Of a stretch of DNA of 64,000 bases, positions 16,582-24,894 are shown piece by piece; the stretch's first letter is position 1, and every line of letters starts with the position of its first letter. Source of the DNA: Promicromonospora thailandica (GTDB lineage Bacteria > Actinomycetota > Actinomycetes > Actinomycetales > Cellulomonadaceae). The DNA is taken from contig NZ_JAMTCS010000003.1 in assembly GCF_024171955.1 (NCBI RefSeq), forward strand, positions 1-64,000, given 5' to 3'. Below the pieces are notes generated by a model. The model saw only the letters and a list, made by a program, of their open reading frames with translations, had not been told where the DNA came from and ran no database searches. The position numbers and the translations under genes are program-made.

Positions 16582-18623
16582 TGCCCGCCCGCCCGTCCGC
16601 GCCGCGCCGCCTGCCCGCCGTGCTGCGCACCCCCGTGGGGCTGGCCGGCACCGGCCTGCTCACGCTGCTGCTCACCGTCGCCGTGCTGGCCCCGGTCCTG
16701 TGGGGCGACGCCGCCGAGGCCATCGACACCGCCGCCATGCTCCAGGGCTCCTCCGCCGACCACTGGGCCGGTACCGACAACCTGGGCCGCGACCTCATGC
16801 TGCGCACCCTGGTGGCCACCCGGCTGTCGCTGGTGCTCGCACTCGCCGCCACCGCGCTGGCCGTTGCCGTCGGGCTGCTGCTGGGCACCGCGTCCCTGCT
16901 GCTCGGCGCCCGGGCCGGGCGGCTCGTCACCGCGGGCGTCAACATCGCCGTCGCCTTCCCCGGCCTGCTGCTCGCCCTCTTCTTCGCGGTCGTGTTCGGC
17001 GTGGGGCAGGTCGGCTCCGTGCTGGCCATCGGGCTGGCCGGCGCCCCCGCGTTCGCCCGCCTGTGCCAGACCCTCGTGGCCGGCGTCGCGAGCCGGGACT
17101 ACGTGGCCGCCGCCCGGCTCGCGGGCGTCGGGCGCCTGCGCATCCTGCTGCGCCACGTGCTGCCCAACGTGGGCGGACCGCTCGTGGTCAACGCGACCAT
17201 CGGCGCGGGCGGCGCCCTGCTGTCGTTCGCGGGCCTGTCCTTCCTCGGCCTCGGCGTCCAGGCGCCCGCCTACGACTGGGGCCGCCTCATGCAGGACGGC
17301 CTCAACCGCATCTACCTCGACCCCCTCGCCGCGCTCGTACCCGGCCTCGCCGTGGTCGTCGCGGGCCTCGCGTTCAACCTCACCGGCGAGGCCGTGGCCC
17401 GCGGGTTCAGCATCGACACCGCCGACGGACTCGGCGGGGTGTCGCTGCTGGCCGGTGGCGCCGTCCGCACGCGGCGCGGCCGCGCCCGCCGGGACCGTGC
17501 CGCCGGGGCCGCTGCGTCCCGGACGGCGCCCGGGGCCGTCGCCCCGGACCCGACGGTGGCCGACGACGGCGCCTCCGGCGCTGGGCCCGGCGGCGCCTCC
17601 GGCGCTGGGCCCGACGGCGCCTCCGGCGCTGTGCTCGACGTCGCCGACCTCGTCGTCACCGTCCCCACCCCGGGCGGCCCCGTGCGGCCCGTGCGGGGCG
17701 TGACGTTCCGGGTCGGCCGCGGCGAGGCCGTCGGCGTCGTCGGCGAGTCCGGCTCCGGCAAGACGCTCACGGCGCTCGCCGTCGCGCGCCTGCTGGAGGC
17801 CCCCACGACGGTCACGGCCCGCACCCTGCGGTTCCAGGGCGCCGACCTGCTGGCCACCGACCTGACCGCCGCGCAGCGCACCCTGCTCGACACCCTGCTC
17901 GGCACCGAGCTGGCCATGGTCTTCCAGGACCCCATGTCGTCGTTCAACCCGGTGCGGCGCATGGGCACCCAGCTCGCCGAGGGCGCGCGCCACCACCTGC
18001 GGCTCGGACGCCGGGCGGCCCGCGAGCGCGCCGTCGACCGGTTGCGCGCCGTACGCATCCCCGACCCGGACCGGCGCGCCGGCCAGTACCCGCACGAGTT
18101 CTCCGGCGGCATGCGGCAGCGCGCCATGATCGGGCTCGGCCTGATGGGCAGCCCCGCGCTGATCGTCGCCGACGAGCCCACCACTGCCCTCGACGTCACC
18201 GTGCAGCGGCAGGTGCTCGACCTGCTCGCCGAGGTGCGCGCCCAGGACGCCGTCGCGCTGCTGCTGATCAGCCACGACGTGTCGGTCGTGGCCGACGTCT
18301 GCGACCGCGTGCTCGTCATGTACGCGGGCCGCGTGGTCGAGGACCTGCCCGCCGCCCACCTCGCCACCGGCGCCCGCCACCCCTACACCCGCGCGCTCGT
18401 GTCCGCGGTGCCGCACCTCGCGACCGACCTGGACCGGCCCCTGACCGTGATCCCCGGCCGCCCCGTCGACCCCGCCGACGTGCCCGCCGGGTGCCCCTTC
18501 GCGCCGCGCTGCCCGCTCGCCGACGCGCGCTGCCGCACCGAGGACCCCGAGCTCGTCGACGGCGTGGCCTGCTGGCACCCCGGCGAGCGCCGGCCCGCCG
18601 AGCCCGCGGTGGTGGTCGCGTGA
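16581..18623 (+). CDS. Fused peptide ABC permease and ATPase (DppC-DppD)
   Basis: 680 residues, about the sum of a DppC and a DppD. Residues 1-~300 are a permease, with WAGTDNLGRDLMLRTL, the coupling motif DYVAAARLAGVGRLRILLRH and a final LTGEAVARGFS. Residues ~300-355 are an Ala/Gly/Arg linker with three copies of GASGAGP-like repeats. From ~355 there is an ATPase with Walker A GESGSGKT, Q-loop FQDPMSSFNP, signature FSGGMRQRAMI, Walker B LIVADEPTTALD and switch His in LLISHDVS. The C-terminal CPFAPRCPLADARC Cys cluster is typical of DppD/OppD. There is no stop or frameshift at the junction, so the fusion is genuine. It overlaps the next gene by four bases. Confidence 0.92.
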   Translation: MPARPSAPRRLPAVLRTPVGLAGTGLLTLLLTVAVLAPVLWGDAAEAIDTAAMLQGSSADHWAGTDNLGRDLMLRTLVATRLSLVLALAATALAVAVGLLLGTASLLLGARAGRLVTAGVNIAVAFPGLLLALFFAVVFGVGQVGSVLAIGLAGAPAFARLCQTLVAGVASRDYVAAARLAGVGRLRILLRHVLPNVGGPLVVNATIGAGGALLSFAGLSFLGLGVQAPAYDWGRLMQDGLNRIYLDPLAALVPGLAVVVAGLAFNLTGEAVARGFSIDTADGLGGVSLLAGGAVRTRRGRARRDRAAGAAASRTAPGAVAPDPTVADDGASGAGPGGASGAGPDGASGAVLDVADLVVTVPTPGGPVRPVRGVTFRVGRGEAVGVVGESGSGKTLTALAVARLLEAPTTVTARTLRFQGADLLATDLTAAQRTLLDTLLGTELAMVFQDPMSSFNPVRRMGTQLAEGARHHLRLGRRAARERAVDRLRAVRIPDPDRRAGQYPHEFSGGMRQRAMIGLGLMGSPALIVADEPTTALDVTVQRQVLDLLAEVRAQDAVALLLISHDVSVVADVCDRVLVMYAGRVVEDLPAAHLATGARHPYTRALVSAVPHLATDLDRPLTVIPGRPVDPADVPAGCPFAPRCPLADARCRTEDPELVDGVACWHPGERRPAEPAVVVA

Positions 18624-19435
18624 GCGAGCTCCGCTTCGACGACGTGACCGTGCGGTACGGGTCCGGGCGCAGGGCCACGACAGCCGTCGACGGCGTGCGC
18701 CTGGTCGTGCCACCGGGCCAGGTCGTGGGCCTGGTCGGGGAGTCGGGGTCGGGCAAGTCGACGCTCGCACGCGCCGCCGTCGGGCTCGTGCCCGTGCACT
18801 CCGGCCGCGTGCTGCTCGACGGCGAGCCCGTGGCCCGCCGCCGCAGGGGCCCGAGCCCCGTGCAGATGGTCTTCCAGGACCCGGCCTCGTCGCTCGACCC
18901 CCGCATGACGGTGGGGGAGAGCATCGCGGAGGCGGTGCCGCACCGGACGGGCGGCGGAGCCGCGGCCCTGAGGGCCGAGGTGGCCCGGCTGCTCACGCTG
19001 GTGCACCTGGACCCCGACCGCGCCGGTGCCTACCCGGGGCAGCTCTCCGGCGGGCAGCGCCAGCGCGTCGCGATCGCCCGCGCGCTGGCCGCCCGGCCGC
19101 GCCTCGTGGTCGCCGACGAGATCACGTCGGCCCTCGACGTCTCCATCCAGGGCGCCGTGCTCAACCTGGTCCGCGAGCTCCAGCGCGACCTCGGCCTCAC
19201 CGTCCTGTTCATCTCCCACAACCTCGCCGTCGTGCGGTACGTCGCCACGCAGGTGGCCGTGCTGCACCACGGCCGGGTCGTCGAGCAGGGCACGACCGCC
19301 CAGGTGCTCGGCGAGCCACGGCACGACTACACCCGCAGTCTGCTGGCCGCCGTGCCGGCACCACTGACCAGCACCGAGCCAGTCAGCACCGAGCCAGTCA
19401 GCACCGAGCCCGCCAGCACAAGGAGTACGACGTGA
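18620..19435 (+). CDS. Peptide ABC transporter ATPase (DppF type)
   Basis: 271 residues from GTG 18620, overlapping the previous stop (GTGA). Walker A is GESGSGKST, Q-loop FQDPASSLDP, signature LSGGQRQRVAIA, Walker B LVVADEITSALD and switch His in FISHNLAV. It pairs with the ATPase half of the preceding fusion to power uptake. The extreme C terminus is a small tandem repeat of STEPV units beyond the usual family end. An AGGAG inside its 3' end serves as the ribosome site of the next gene, which overlaps by four bases. Confidence 0.92.
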   Translation: MSELRFDDVTVRYGSGRRATTAVDGVRLVVPPGQVVGLVGESGSGKSTLARAAVGLVPVHSGRVLLDGEPVARRRRGPSPVQMVFQDPASSLDPRMTVGESIAEAVPHRTGGGAAALRAEVARLLTLVHLDPDRAGAYPGQLSGGQRQRVAIARALAARPRLVVADEITSALDVSIQGAVLNLVRELQRDLGLTVLFISHNLAVVRYVATQVAVLHHGRVVEQGTTAQVLGEPRHDYTRSLLAAVPAPLTSTEPVSTEPVSTEPASTRSTT

Positions 19436-22400
19436 CCCGTCACCTCACGCTCGAGGACCTGCCCTCGATCGCCGTCCCGTCCCAGCCCGCGCTCGCGCCG
19501 GGCGGCGCGCTCGCGTACGTGGTGCGCACGCTGGACACCGAGGCCGACACGGCCGTGCACAACATCTGGCTCGCCGGCCCCGGCGACGCCGCGCCGCGCC
19601 GGCTCACCCACGGCCGCGCCGACACCGCGCCCGCCTGGTCGCCCGACGGCGGCACGCTCGCCTTCCTGCGCGCCGAACCCGCGGGCCCGCCGCAGCTGTG
19701 GACGCTGCCCGCCGCGGGCGGCGAGGCGACCGCCCTGACCGACCTACCCCTGGGCGCCGGCGCACCCGTGTGGAGCCCGGACGGCACACGCATCGCGTTC
19801 GTCGCGCCCGTCGACCCCGCGGGGCCCGACCCGGCGCGACCCCTGGTGACCGAGGGCCTCGGCTACGCCGTCGACGGCGCGGGCCTGCTGCCGACGGTGC
19901 GCACCCAGGTGCACGTCGTGGACCTCACCGGCCCCGCCGTCCGCCAGCTCACCTTCGGCGACACGCACGTGGGCGCCGTCGGCTGGCACCCGGACAGCGC
20001 CCGGCTGGCCTTCACGACCCGGCCCGCCGACGCCTCCGACCTCGACCCCGTCGCGGCGGTGCACACGCTGGAGGTGACCGACCCCGCGGCCCCGCCCGTG
20101 CTGGTGGCGCTCGCCGACGGGCTGGCCGGGACCGTCTCGTACACGCCGGACGGTGCGCACCTGCTGGTCGTGGGCTACGCCGGGGCCCCGCGCGGGCACG
20201 CGGGCCTGCTCCGGATCACGCTGGACGCCGACGGCGTCGGCACGGGCGAGGTCGCCGACCTCGCCGCGCCGCTGGACCGCAACGTGATGGCGGGCGCCCC
20301 CGCCTACCCGGGCGCCGAGCCCGTCGTCGTGGGCGACGAGGTGCTGTTCTGCGTGCGCGACCACGGGTGCACCCACCTCTACGCCGTACCCCTGGCGGGC
20401 GGTGTGCCCCGCCTCGTGCTGGGCGGCTCGGGCCGGGTGGTCTCGGGGCTGTCCGTGGCGGACGGCACGGCCGCCGTCGTGCTCGCCACGCCCGCCTCGT
20501 TCGGGGAGGTCGTGACGATCGACCTGGACGCCGTCGGCGCCGAGCGCGTGGTGACCGACCTCGGCGCGCCCCTGGCCGACGTCACCGGCTTCGTGCGCGA
20601 GGAGCGCTGGTTCGAGATCTCCGATGGCACGCGCGTGCAGGCGTGGCTCTGCCACGCGCCGCAGCCCGCGGACGAGGTGGGCCCGCGGCCGCTGTACGTG
20701 GACGTCCACGGAGGCCCGCACAACGCCTGGAACGGCGCCGCGGACGAGATGCACCTGTACCACCACGACCTGGTCGCCCGCGGCTGGGCCGTGCTGCTGG
20801 TCAACCCGCGCGGCAGCGACGGCTACGGCGCCCGGTTCTACGACGCCGTGCGCGGCGCCTGGGGCACGGCCGACGCCCGCGACTTCCTGGAGCCCGTCGA
20901 CTCCCTCGTGGCGGAGGGGTACGCCGACCCGCACCGCCTCGCCGTGGGCGGGTACAGCTACGGCGGGTTCATGACCTGCTACCTCACGGCCCGCGACAAC
21001 CGGTTCGCCGCCGCGGTGGCGGGCGGGGTGGTGGCCGACCTGTCGAGCATGGGCGGCACCTCGGACGAGGCCCACTTCATGAGCGAGATCGAGCTGGGCG
21101 CCTTCCCGTGGGGCGCCGACGCCGCGCGCCTGGTCGAGATGTCGCCGTTCGCGAACGTGGACCAGGTCTCCACGCCGACGCTCGTGCTGCACGGCACCGA
21201 CGACCTGCGCTGCCCCGTGGGCCAGGCGCAGCAGTGGCACACCGCGCTGCGCGAGCGCGGCGTGCCCACCCAGCTCGTGCTCTACCCGGGCGGGAGCCAC
21301 ATCTTCCCGCTCGCCGGACGCCCGTCCCACCGCCTCGACTACGCGCGCCGCACCGTGGCGTGGCTCGACCAGCACGTGCTCGACGTCGACCGGGCCCGGC
21401 CCGCCCTCGACGCGGCCCACTGGGAGCGCCGGCTGGCCGTGCTGGCCGAGCGGCACCAGGTGCCGGGCGCGCAGCTCGGCATCCTGCGGGTCGGCGCGGG
21501 CGGACGGCCCGACGAGGTGGTACGCGCCGCGACCGGCGTGCTCAACGCAGCCACGGGGCAGCCGGTGACCGTGGACTCGATCTTCCAGATCGGGTCGATC
21601 ACCAAGGTCTGGACCGCGACCGTGGTGATGATGCTGGTCGACGAGGGCGCGTTCGGCCTGGACACGCCCGTGGCCACGATCCTGCCGGGCCTGGAGCTGT
21701 CGAGCCCCGAGGTGACCGCCGGCGTGACCGTGCGCCACCTGCTCACGCACACCAGCGGCATCGACGGTGACATCTTCACCGACACGGGCCGCGGCGACGA
21801 CGTGCTGGAGAAGTACGTGGCGCTGCTGGCCGACGCGCCGCAGAACCACCCGCTCGGCGTCACCTGGTCGTACTGCAACTCGGGCTACTCGCTGCTGGGC
21901 CGGGTCATCGAGCAGGTCACGGGGCAGACGTGGGACGCCGCGATGCGCGAGCGCCTGTTCACGCCGCTCGGGCTGGCCCGCACCGTGACGCTCCCGGAGG
22001 AGGCGCTGCTGCACGGCGCGGCCGTCGGGCACGTCGAGGGCGGCGCGACCGCCCCGGTGTGGCAGCTGCCCCGGTCGCTCGGGCCCGCCGGGCTCGTCAC
22101 GGCGCCCGTGGCCGACGTGCTCGCGTTCGCGCGCCTCCACCTGACCGGCGGCGTGGCGGCCGACGGCGCGCGCCTGCTCTCCTCGGGCGCCGCGGCCGCC
22201 ATGGCCCGGCACCAGGCGGAGCTGCCCGACAAGTACTCGCTCGGCGACTCCTGGGGCCTGGGCTGGATCCGGTTCGGCTGGGACGACCGGCGCGTGATCG
22301 GGCACGACGGCAACACCATCGGCCAGGCCGCGTTCCTGCGGGTCCTGCCGGAGGAGGGGCTGGCCGTGACCCTGCTGACCAACGGCGGGCACACCCGCGA

Positions 22401-22842
22401 CCTGTACGAGGACCTCTACCGCGAGATCTTCGCCGAGCTCGCCGACGTCGAGATGCCCCGCCCCCTGGCACCGCCCGCCGAGCCGGTCACCACCGACATC
22501 ACGCCGTACCTCGGCACGTACCGGCGCGAGTCGGTGCGGATGGACGTGCTCGACAGCGACGGCGGGCCCCGCCTGCGCTCCGAGCTGCTGGGCCCGCTGG
22601 CCGAGCTCGAGGAGCAGCCCGTGGACGAGTACCCGCTGGTGCCCGTCGCGGACGGGCTCTACGTGGTGCGCCCGGAGGGCACGCAGACCTGGTTCCCCGT
22701 GACCTTCTACACGCTGGACTCCGGCGAGGAGTACCTGCACTTCGGCGTCCGCGCGACGCCCAAGGTGCCGCACGCCGAGCCGCTGCCCGGCACCGCGGCG
22801 CGCGAGGCCGCGCCGCAGAGCGTCCCCGGGACCGCACGGTGA
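19432..22842 (+). CDS. S9 prolyl-oligopeptidase fused to a class C serine hydrolase
   Basis: 1136 residues from GTG 19432. Residues 1-~380 form a propeller with WSPDG repeats. Residues ~400-650 are an S9 alpha/beta-hydrolase: oxyanion motif DVHGGPH, nucleophile Ser509 in GYSYGGF, Asp590/591 in HGTDDLRCP and His623 in GGSHIF. From ~660 a second enzyme begins, with SITK at 722-725, YCN at 814-816 and HDGNTIGQ, closely resembling the product of the gene at 12461. Both active sites look complete. No signal peptide is present. It should break down imported peptides in the cytoplasm. The two halves may cut different bonds, such as L-peptide and D-amino-acid linkages, but that is inference. It overlaps both neighbours by four bases. 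Confidence 0.85.
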   Translation: MTRHLTLEDLPSIAVPSQPALAPGGALAYVVRTLDTEADTAVHNIWLAGPGDAAPRRLTHGRADTAPAWSPDGGTLAFLRAEPAGPPQLWTLPAAGGEATALTDLPLGAGAPVWSPDGTRIAFVAPVDPAGPDPARPLVTEGLGYAVDGAGLLPTVRTQVHVVDLTGPAVRQLTFGDTHVGAVGWHPDSARLAFTTRPADASDLDPVAAVHTLEVTDPAAPPVLVALADGLAGTVSYTPDGAHLLVVGYAGAPRGHAGLLRITLDADGVGTGEVADLAAPLDRNVMAGAPAYPGAEPVVVGDEVLFCVRDHGCTHLYAVPLAGGVPRLVLGGSGRVVSGLSVADGTAAVVLATPASFGEVVTIDLDAVGAERVVTDLGAPLADVTGFVREERWFEISDGTRVQAWLCHAPQPADEVGPRPLYVDVHGGPHNAWNGAADEMHLYHHDLVARGWAVLLVNPRGSDGYGARFYDAVRGAWGTADARDFLEPVDSLVAEGYADPHRLAVGGYSYGGFMTCYLTARDNRFAAAVAGGVVADLSSMGGTSDEAHFMSEIELGAFPWGADAARLVEMSPFANVDQVSTPTLVLHGTDDLRCPVGQAQQWHTALRERGVPTQLVLYPGGSHIFPLAGRPSHRLDYARRTVAWLDQHVLDVDRARPALDAAHWERRLAVLAERHQVPGAQLGILRVGAGGRPDEVVRAATGVLNAATGQPVTVDSIFQIGSITKVWTATVVMMLVDEGAFGLDTPVATILPGLELSSPEVTAGVTVRHLLTHTSGIDGDIFTDTGRGDDVLEKYVALLADAPQNHPLGVTWSYCNSGYSLLGRVIEQVTGQTWDAAMRERLFTPLGLARTVTLPEEALLHGAAVGHVEGGATAPVWQLPRSLGPAGLVTAPVADVLAFARLHLTGGVAADGARLLSSGAAAAMARHQAELPDKYSLGDSWGLGWIRFGWDDRRVIGHDGNTIGQAAFLRVLPEEGLAVTLLTNGGHTRDLYEDLYREIFAELADVEMPRPLAPPAEPVTTDITPYLGTYRRESVRMDVLDSDGGPRLRSELLGPLAELEEQPVDEYPLVPVADGLYVVRPEGTQTWFPVTFYTLDSGEEYLHFGVRATPKVPHAEPLPGTAAREAAPQSVPGTAR

Positions 22843-23699
22843 ACGACGCGCTCGCCGACGCCGACCCCCGAGCAGATCCCCTGGCCGATCCCCTGGTCGA
22901 GCAGGCCGGCCGCGACGCCCGGACGGCGGCCGACGCGGCGCACGTCGTCGTCCGGGAGGTCTCCGGCCTGGGCGAGCTGGCCGCCGTCGGCGACCTGTTC
23001 ACCCGCATCTGGGGCAGGCCGTCGGTCTCGACCGAGCTGCTGCGCGCCTTCAGCAAGACGCAGAGCTACGTGGGCGGCGCGTTCCGCGACGGCGCGCTCG
23101 TGGGCGCGTGCGTGGCGTTCCACGCGGCGCCGCGGCTGCGCTCCCTGCACAGCCACATCGCGGGCGTGACGCCCGGCACCGGGGGACGCGGCGTCGGCTT
23201 CGCGCTCAAGGTGCACCAGCGGGCCTGGGCGCTGCGGCACGGCGTGGACGAGATCGCCTGGACCTACGACCCGCTCGTGGCCCGCAACGCCCACTTCAAC
23301 GTGGTCAAGCTCGCGGCCCGGCCCACGGAGTACCTCACCAACTTCTACGGGCCCATGGCCGACGCGATCAACGGCGACGAGGACACCGACCGGCTGCTGG
23401 TGCGCTGGGACCTGCGGGCGCCCGCCGTGATCCGCGCGGCCGCCCCCGGCGCCGCCTGGCGCTCCGTGCCCGGCGGCTCGGACGGCGTCCCGCCCGACGC
23501 CGTCGTGCCCGTGCCGCCCGACATCGAGCGCCTGCGCGCCACGGACCCCGCGGCGGCGCACGACTGGCGGCTGCGCGTGCGCGAGAGCCTGGCGCCGCAC
23601 CTGGCGGCGGGCGCCGCCGTCGGCTACGACCGCGAGCGCGGCTACCTGGTCCATGTCCCGGCCCGCACCGGGGCCGCCTCAACCACGGGAGACGTCTGA
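22839..23699 (+). CDS. GNAT-superfamily acyltransferase (COG3375-like)
   Basis: 286 residues from GTG 22839, overlapping the previous stop by four bases. After a ~35-residue charged leader, the fold shows GNAT features. HIAGVTPGTGGRGVGFALK contains a Q/RxxGxG-like CoA loop, and ARNAHFNVVKLAARPTEYLTNFYG follows. Enzymes of this type are often encoded beside OSBS/N-succinylamino-acid racemases. A known D- to L-amino acid pathway uses a GNAT succinyltransferase with that racemase. The next gene encodes just such an enolase-superfamily enzyme and its ATG overlaps this stop by one base, so succinylation of an amino acid is a reasonable inference. Confidence 0.75.
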   Translation: MNDALADADPRADPLADPLVEQAGRDARTAADAAHVVVREVSGLGELAAVGDLFTRIWGRPSVSTELLRAFSKTQSYVGGAFRDGALVGACVAFHAAPRLRSLHSHIAGVTPGTGGRGVGFALKVHQRAWALRHGVDEIAWTYDPLVARNAHFNVVKLAARPTEYLTNFYGPMADAINGDEDTDRLLVRWDLRAPAVIRAAAPGAAWRSVPGGSDGVPPDAVVPVPPDIERLRATDPAAAHDWRLRVRESLAPHLAAGAAVGYDRERGYLVHVPARTGAASTTGDV

Positions 23700-24838
23700 T
23701 GAAGCAGGGGACGAAGCTGCAGGGAATCGAGCTGCGCCGGATCACCATGCCGCTCGTGGCACCGTTCCGGACCTCGTTCGGCACGCAGCGCGAGCGCGAC
23801 ATCCTGCTGCTGCGCGTGGTCACCGACGACGCGGAGGGCTGGGGCGAGTGCGTGGCCATGACGGAGCCGCTGTACTCCGCGGAGTACGTGGACGCGGCGG
23901 CCGACGTCGTGCGGCGGTTCCTGCTGCCCGCGCTGGTGCGCCGGCAGGAGTCCGGCGGCGGGCTGACGGCGAACGCCGTCGGCCACGCGCTCGCGCCCGT
24001 GAAGGGGCACCGCATGGCCAAGGCGGCGCTGGAGATGGCGGTGCTCGACGCCGAGCTGCGCGCCCTGGGCCGGTCGTTCGCGACCGAGCTGGGTGCCGTG
24101 GTCGACCGGGTGCCGAGCGGCGTGTCCGTGGGCATCCACGACTCGGTGCCGGAGCTGCTGGACGCCGTGGGCGGCTACCTCGACGAGGGGTACGTGCGGA
24201 TCAAGCTGAAGATCGAGCCGGGCTGGGACGTGGAGCCGGTGCGGGCCGTCCGCGAGCGGTTCGGCGACGACGTGCTGCTCCAGGTGGACGCCAACACGGC
24301 CTACACGCTGGCCGACGCGCGCCACCTCGCGCAGCTCGACCCCTTCGACCTGCTGCTGATCGAGCAGCCGCTGGAGGAGGAGGACGTGCTGGGCCACGCC
24401 CAGCTCGCCCGGGCCCTGCGGACGCCGGTGTGCCTGGACGAGTCGATCGTCTCGGCGCAGACCGCCGCGGCCGCGATCACGCTGGGCGCCTGCTCGGTCA
24501 TCAACATCAAGCCGGGCCGCGTGGGCGGCTACCTGGAGGCGCGCCGCATCCACGACCTCGCCGTCGCGCACGGCGTCGCGGTCTGGTGCGGCGGCATGCT
24601 GGAGACGGGCCTGGGGCGGGCGGCCAACGCGGCGCTCGCCGCGCTGCCGGGGTTCACGCTGCCGGGCGACGTGTCCGGGTCGGGCCGGTTCTACCGCACC
24701 GACGTCACGGAGCCGTTCGTGCTCGACGACGGTCACCTCGCCGTGCCGACCGGCCCGGGGCTCGGCGTCGCCCCGCTTCCCGAGGTGCTCGACGAGCTCA
24801 CCACCCGTACGGAGTGGCTCCCGCTGGCCGACGTGTGA
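23699..24838 (+). CDS. OSBS/N-succinylamino acid racemase-type enolase-superfamily enzyme
   Basis: 379 residues from ATG 23699. The enolase-superfamily active site is complete: KLK at 169-171, metal ligands Asp197 (QVDAN), Glu222 (LLIEQP) and Asp247 (CLDES), and the second acid/base Lys271 (INIKPGR). MLETGLGRA near the C terminus is typical of the o-succinylbenzoate synthase group, which includes N-succinylamino acid racemases. No other menaquinone genes are here. The partners are a peptide importer, peptidases and a GNAT enzyme, so amino acid racemisation is favoured over menaquinone synthesis. Dipeptide epimerase is a further option. It closes the overlapped operon. Confidence 0.85.
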   Translation: MKQGTKLQGIELRRITMPLVAPFRTSFGTQRERDILLLRVVTDDAEGWGECVAMTEPLYSAEYVDAAADVVRRFLLPALVRRQESGGGLTANAVGHALAPVKGHRMAKAALEMAVLDAELRALGRSFATELGAVVDRVPSGVSVGIHDSVPELLDAVGGYLDEGYVRIKLKIEPGWDVEPVRAVRERFGDDVLLQVDANTAYTLADARHLAQLDPFDLLLIEQPLEEEDVLGHAQLARALRTPVCLDESIVSAQTAAAAITLGACSVINIKPGRVGGYLEARRIHDLAVAHGVAVWCGGMLETGLGRAANAALAALPGFTLPGDVSGSGRFYRTDVTEPFVLDDGHLAVPTGPGLGVAPLPEVLDELTTRTEWLPLADV

Positions 24839-24882
24839 CGGTGCCGTGGCCTGCCGCTGACACGGGCGACACGTGGAGCGCC

Positions 24883-24888
24883 TATCCT
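24883..24888 (+). promoter_or_regulatory. -10 hexamer for leaderless pucR-type transcript
   Basis: TATCCT ends 6 bases before ATG 24895 in the short gap after the racemase gene. TGACAC at 24858-24863 is a weak -35 candidate with a long spacer. Confidence 0.45.
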
Positions 24889-24894
24889 CCCGGC

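Noticed and set aside
19744-22773. A ~1000-codon minus-strand frame
   Set aside because: Antisense to the S9/serine hydrolase fusion; His/Arg/Val-rich with no recognisable fold.
23699-24838. Assignment as menC in menaquinone synthesis
   Set aside because: No other men gene is present and the partners are peptide transport, peptidases and a GNAT enzyme; kept as an alternative only.
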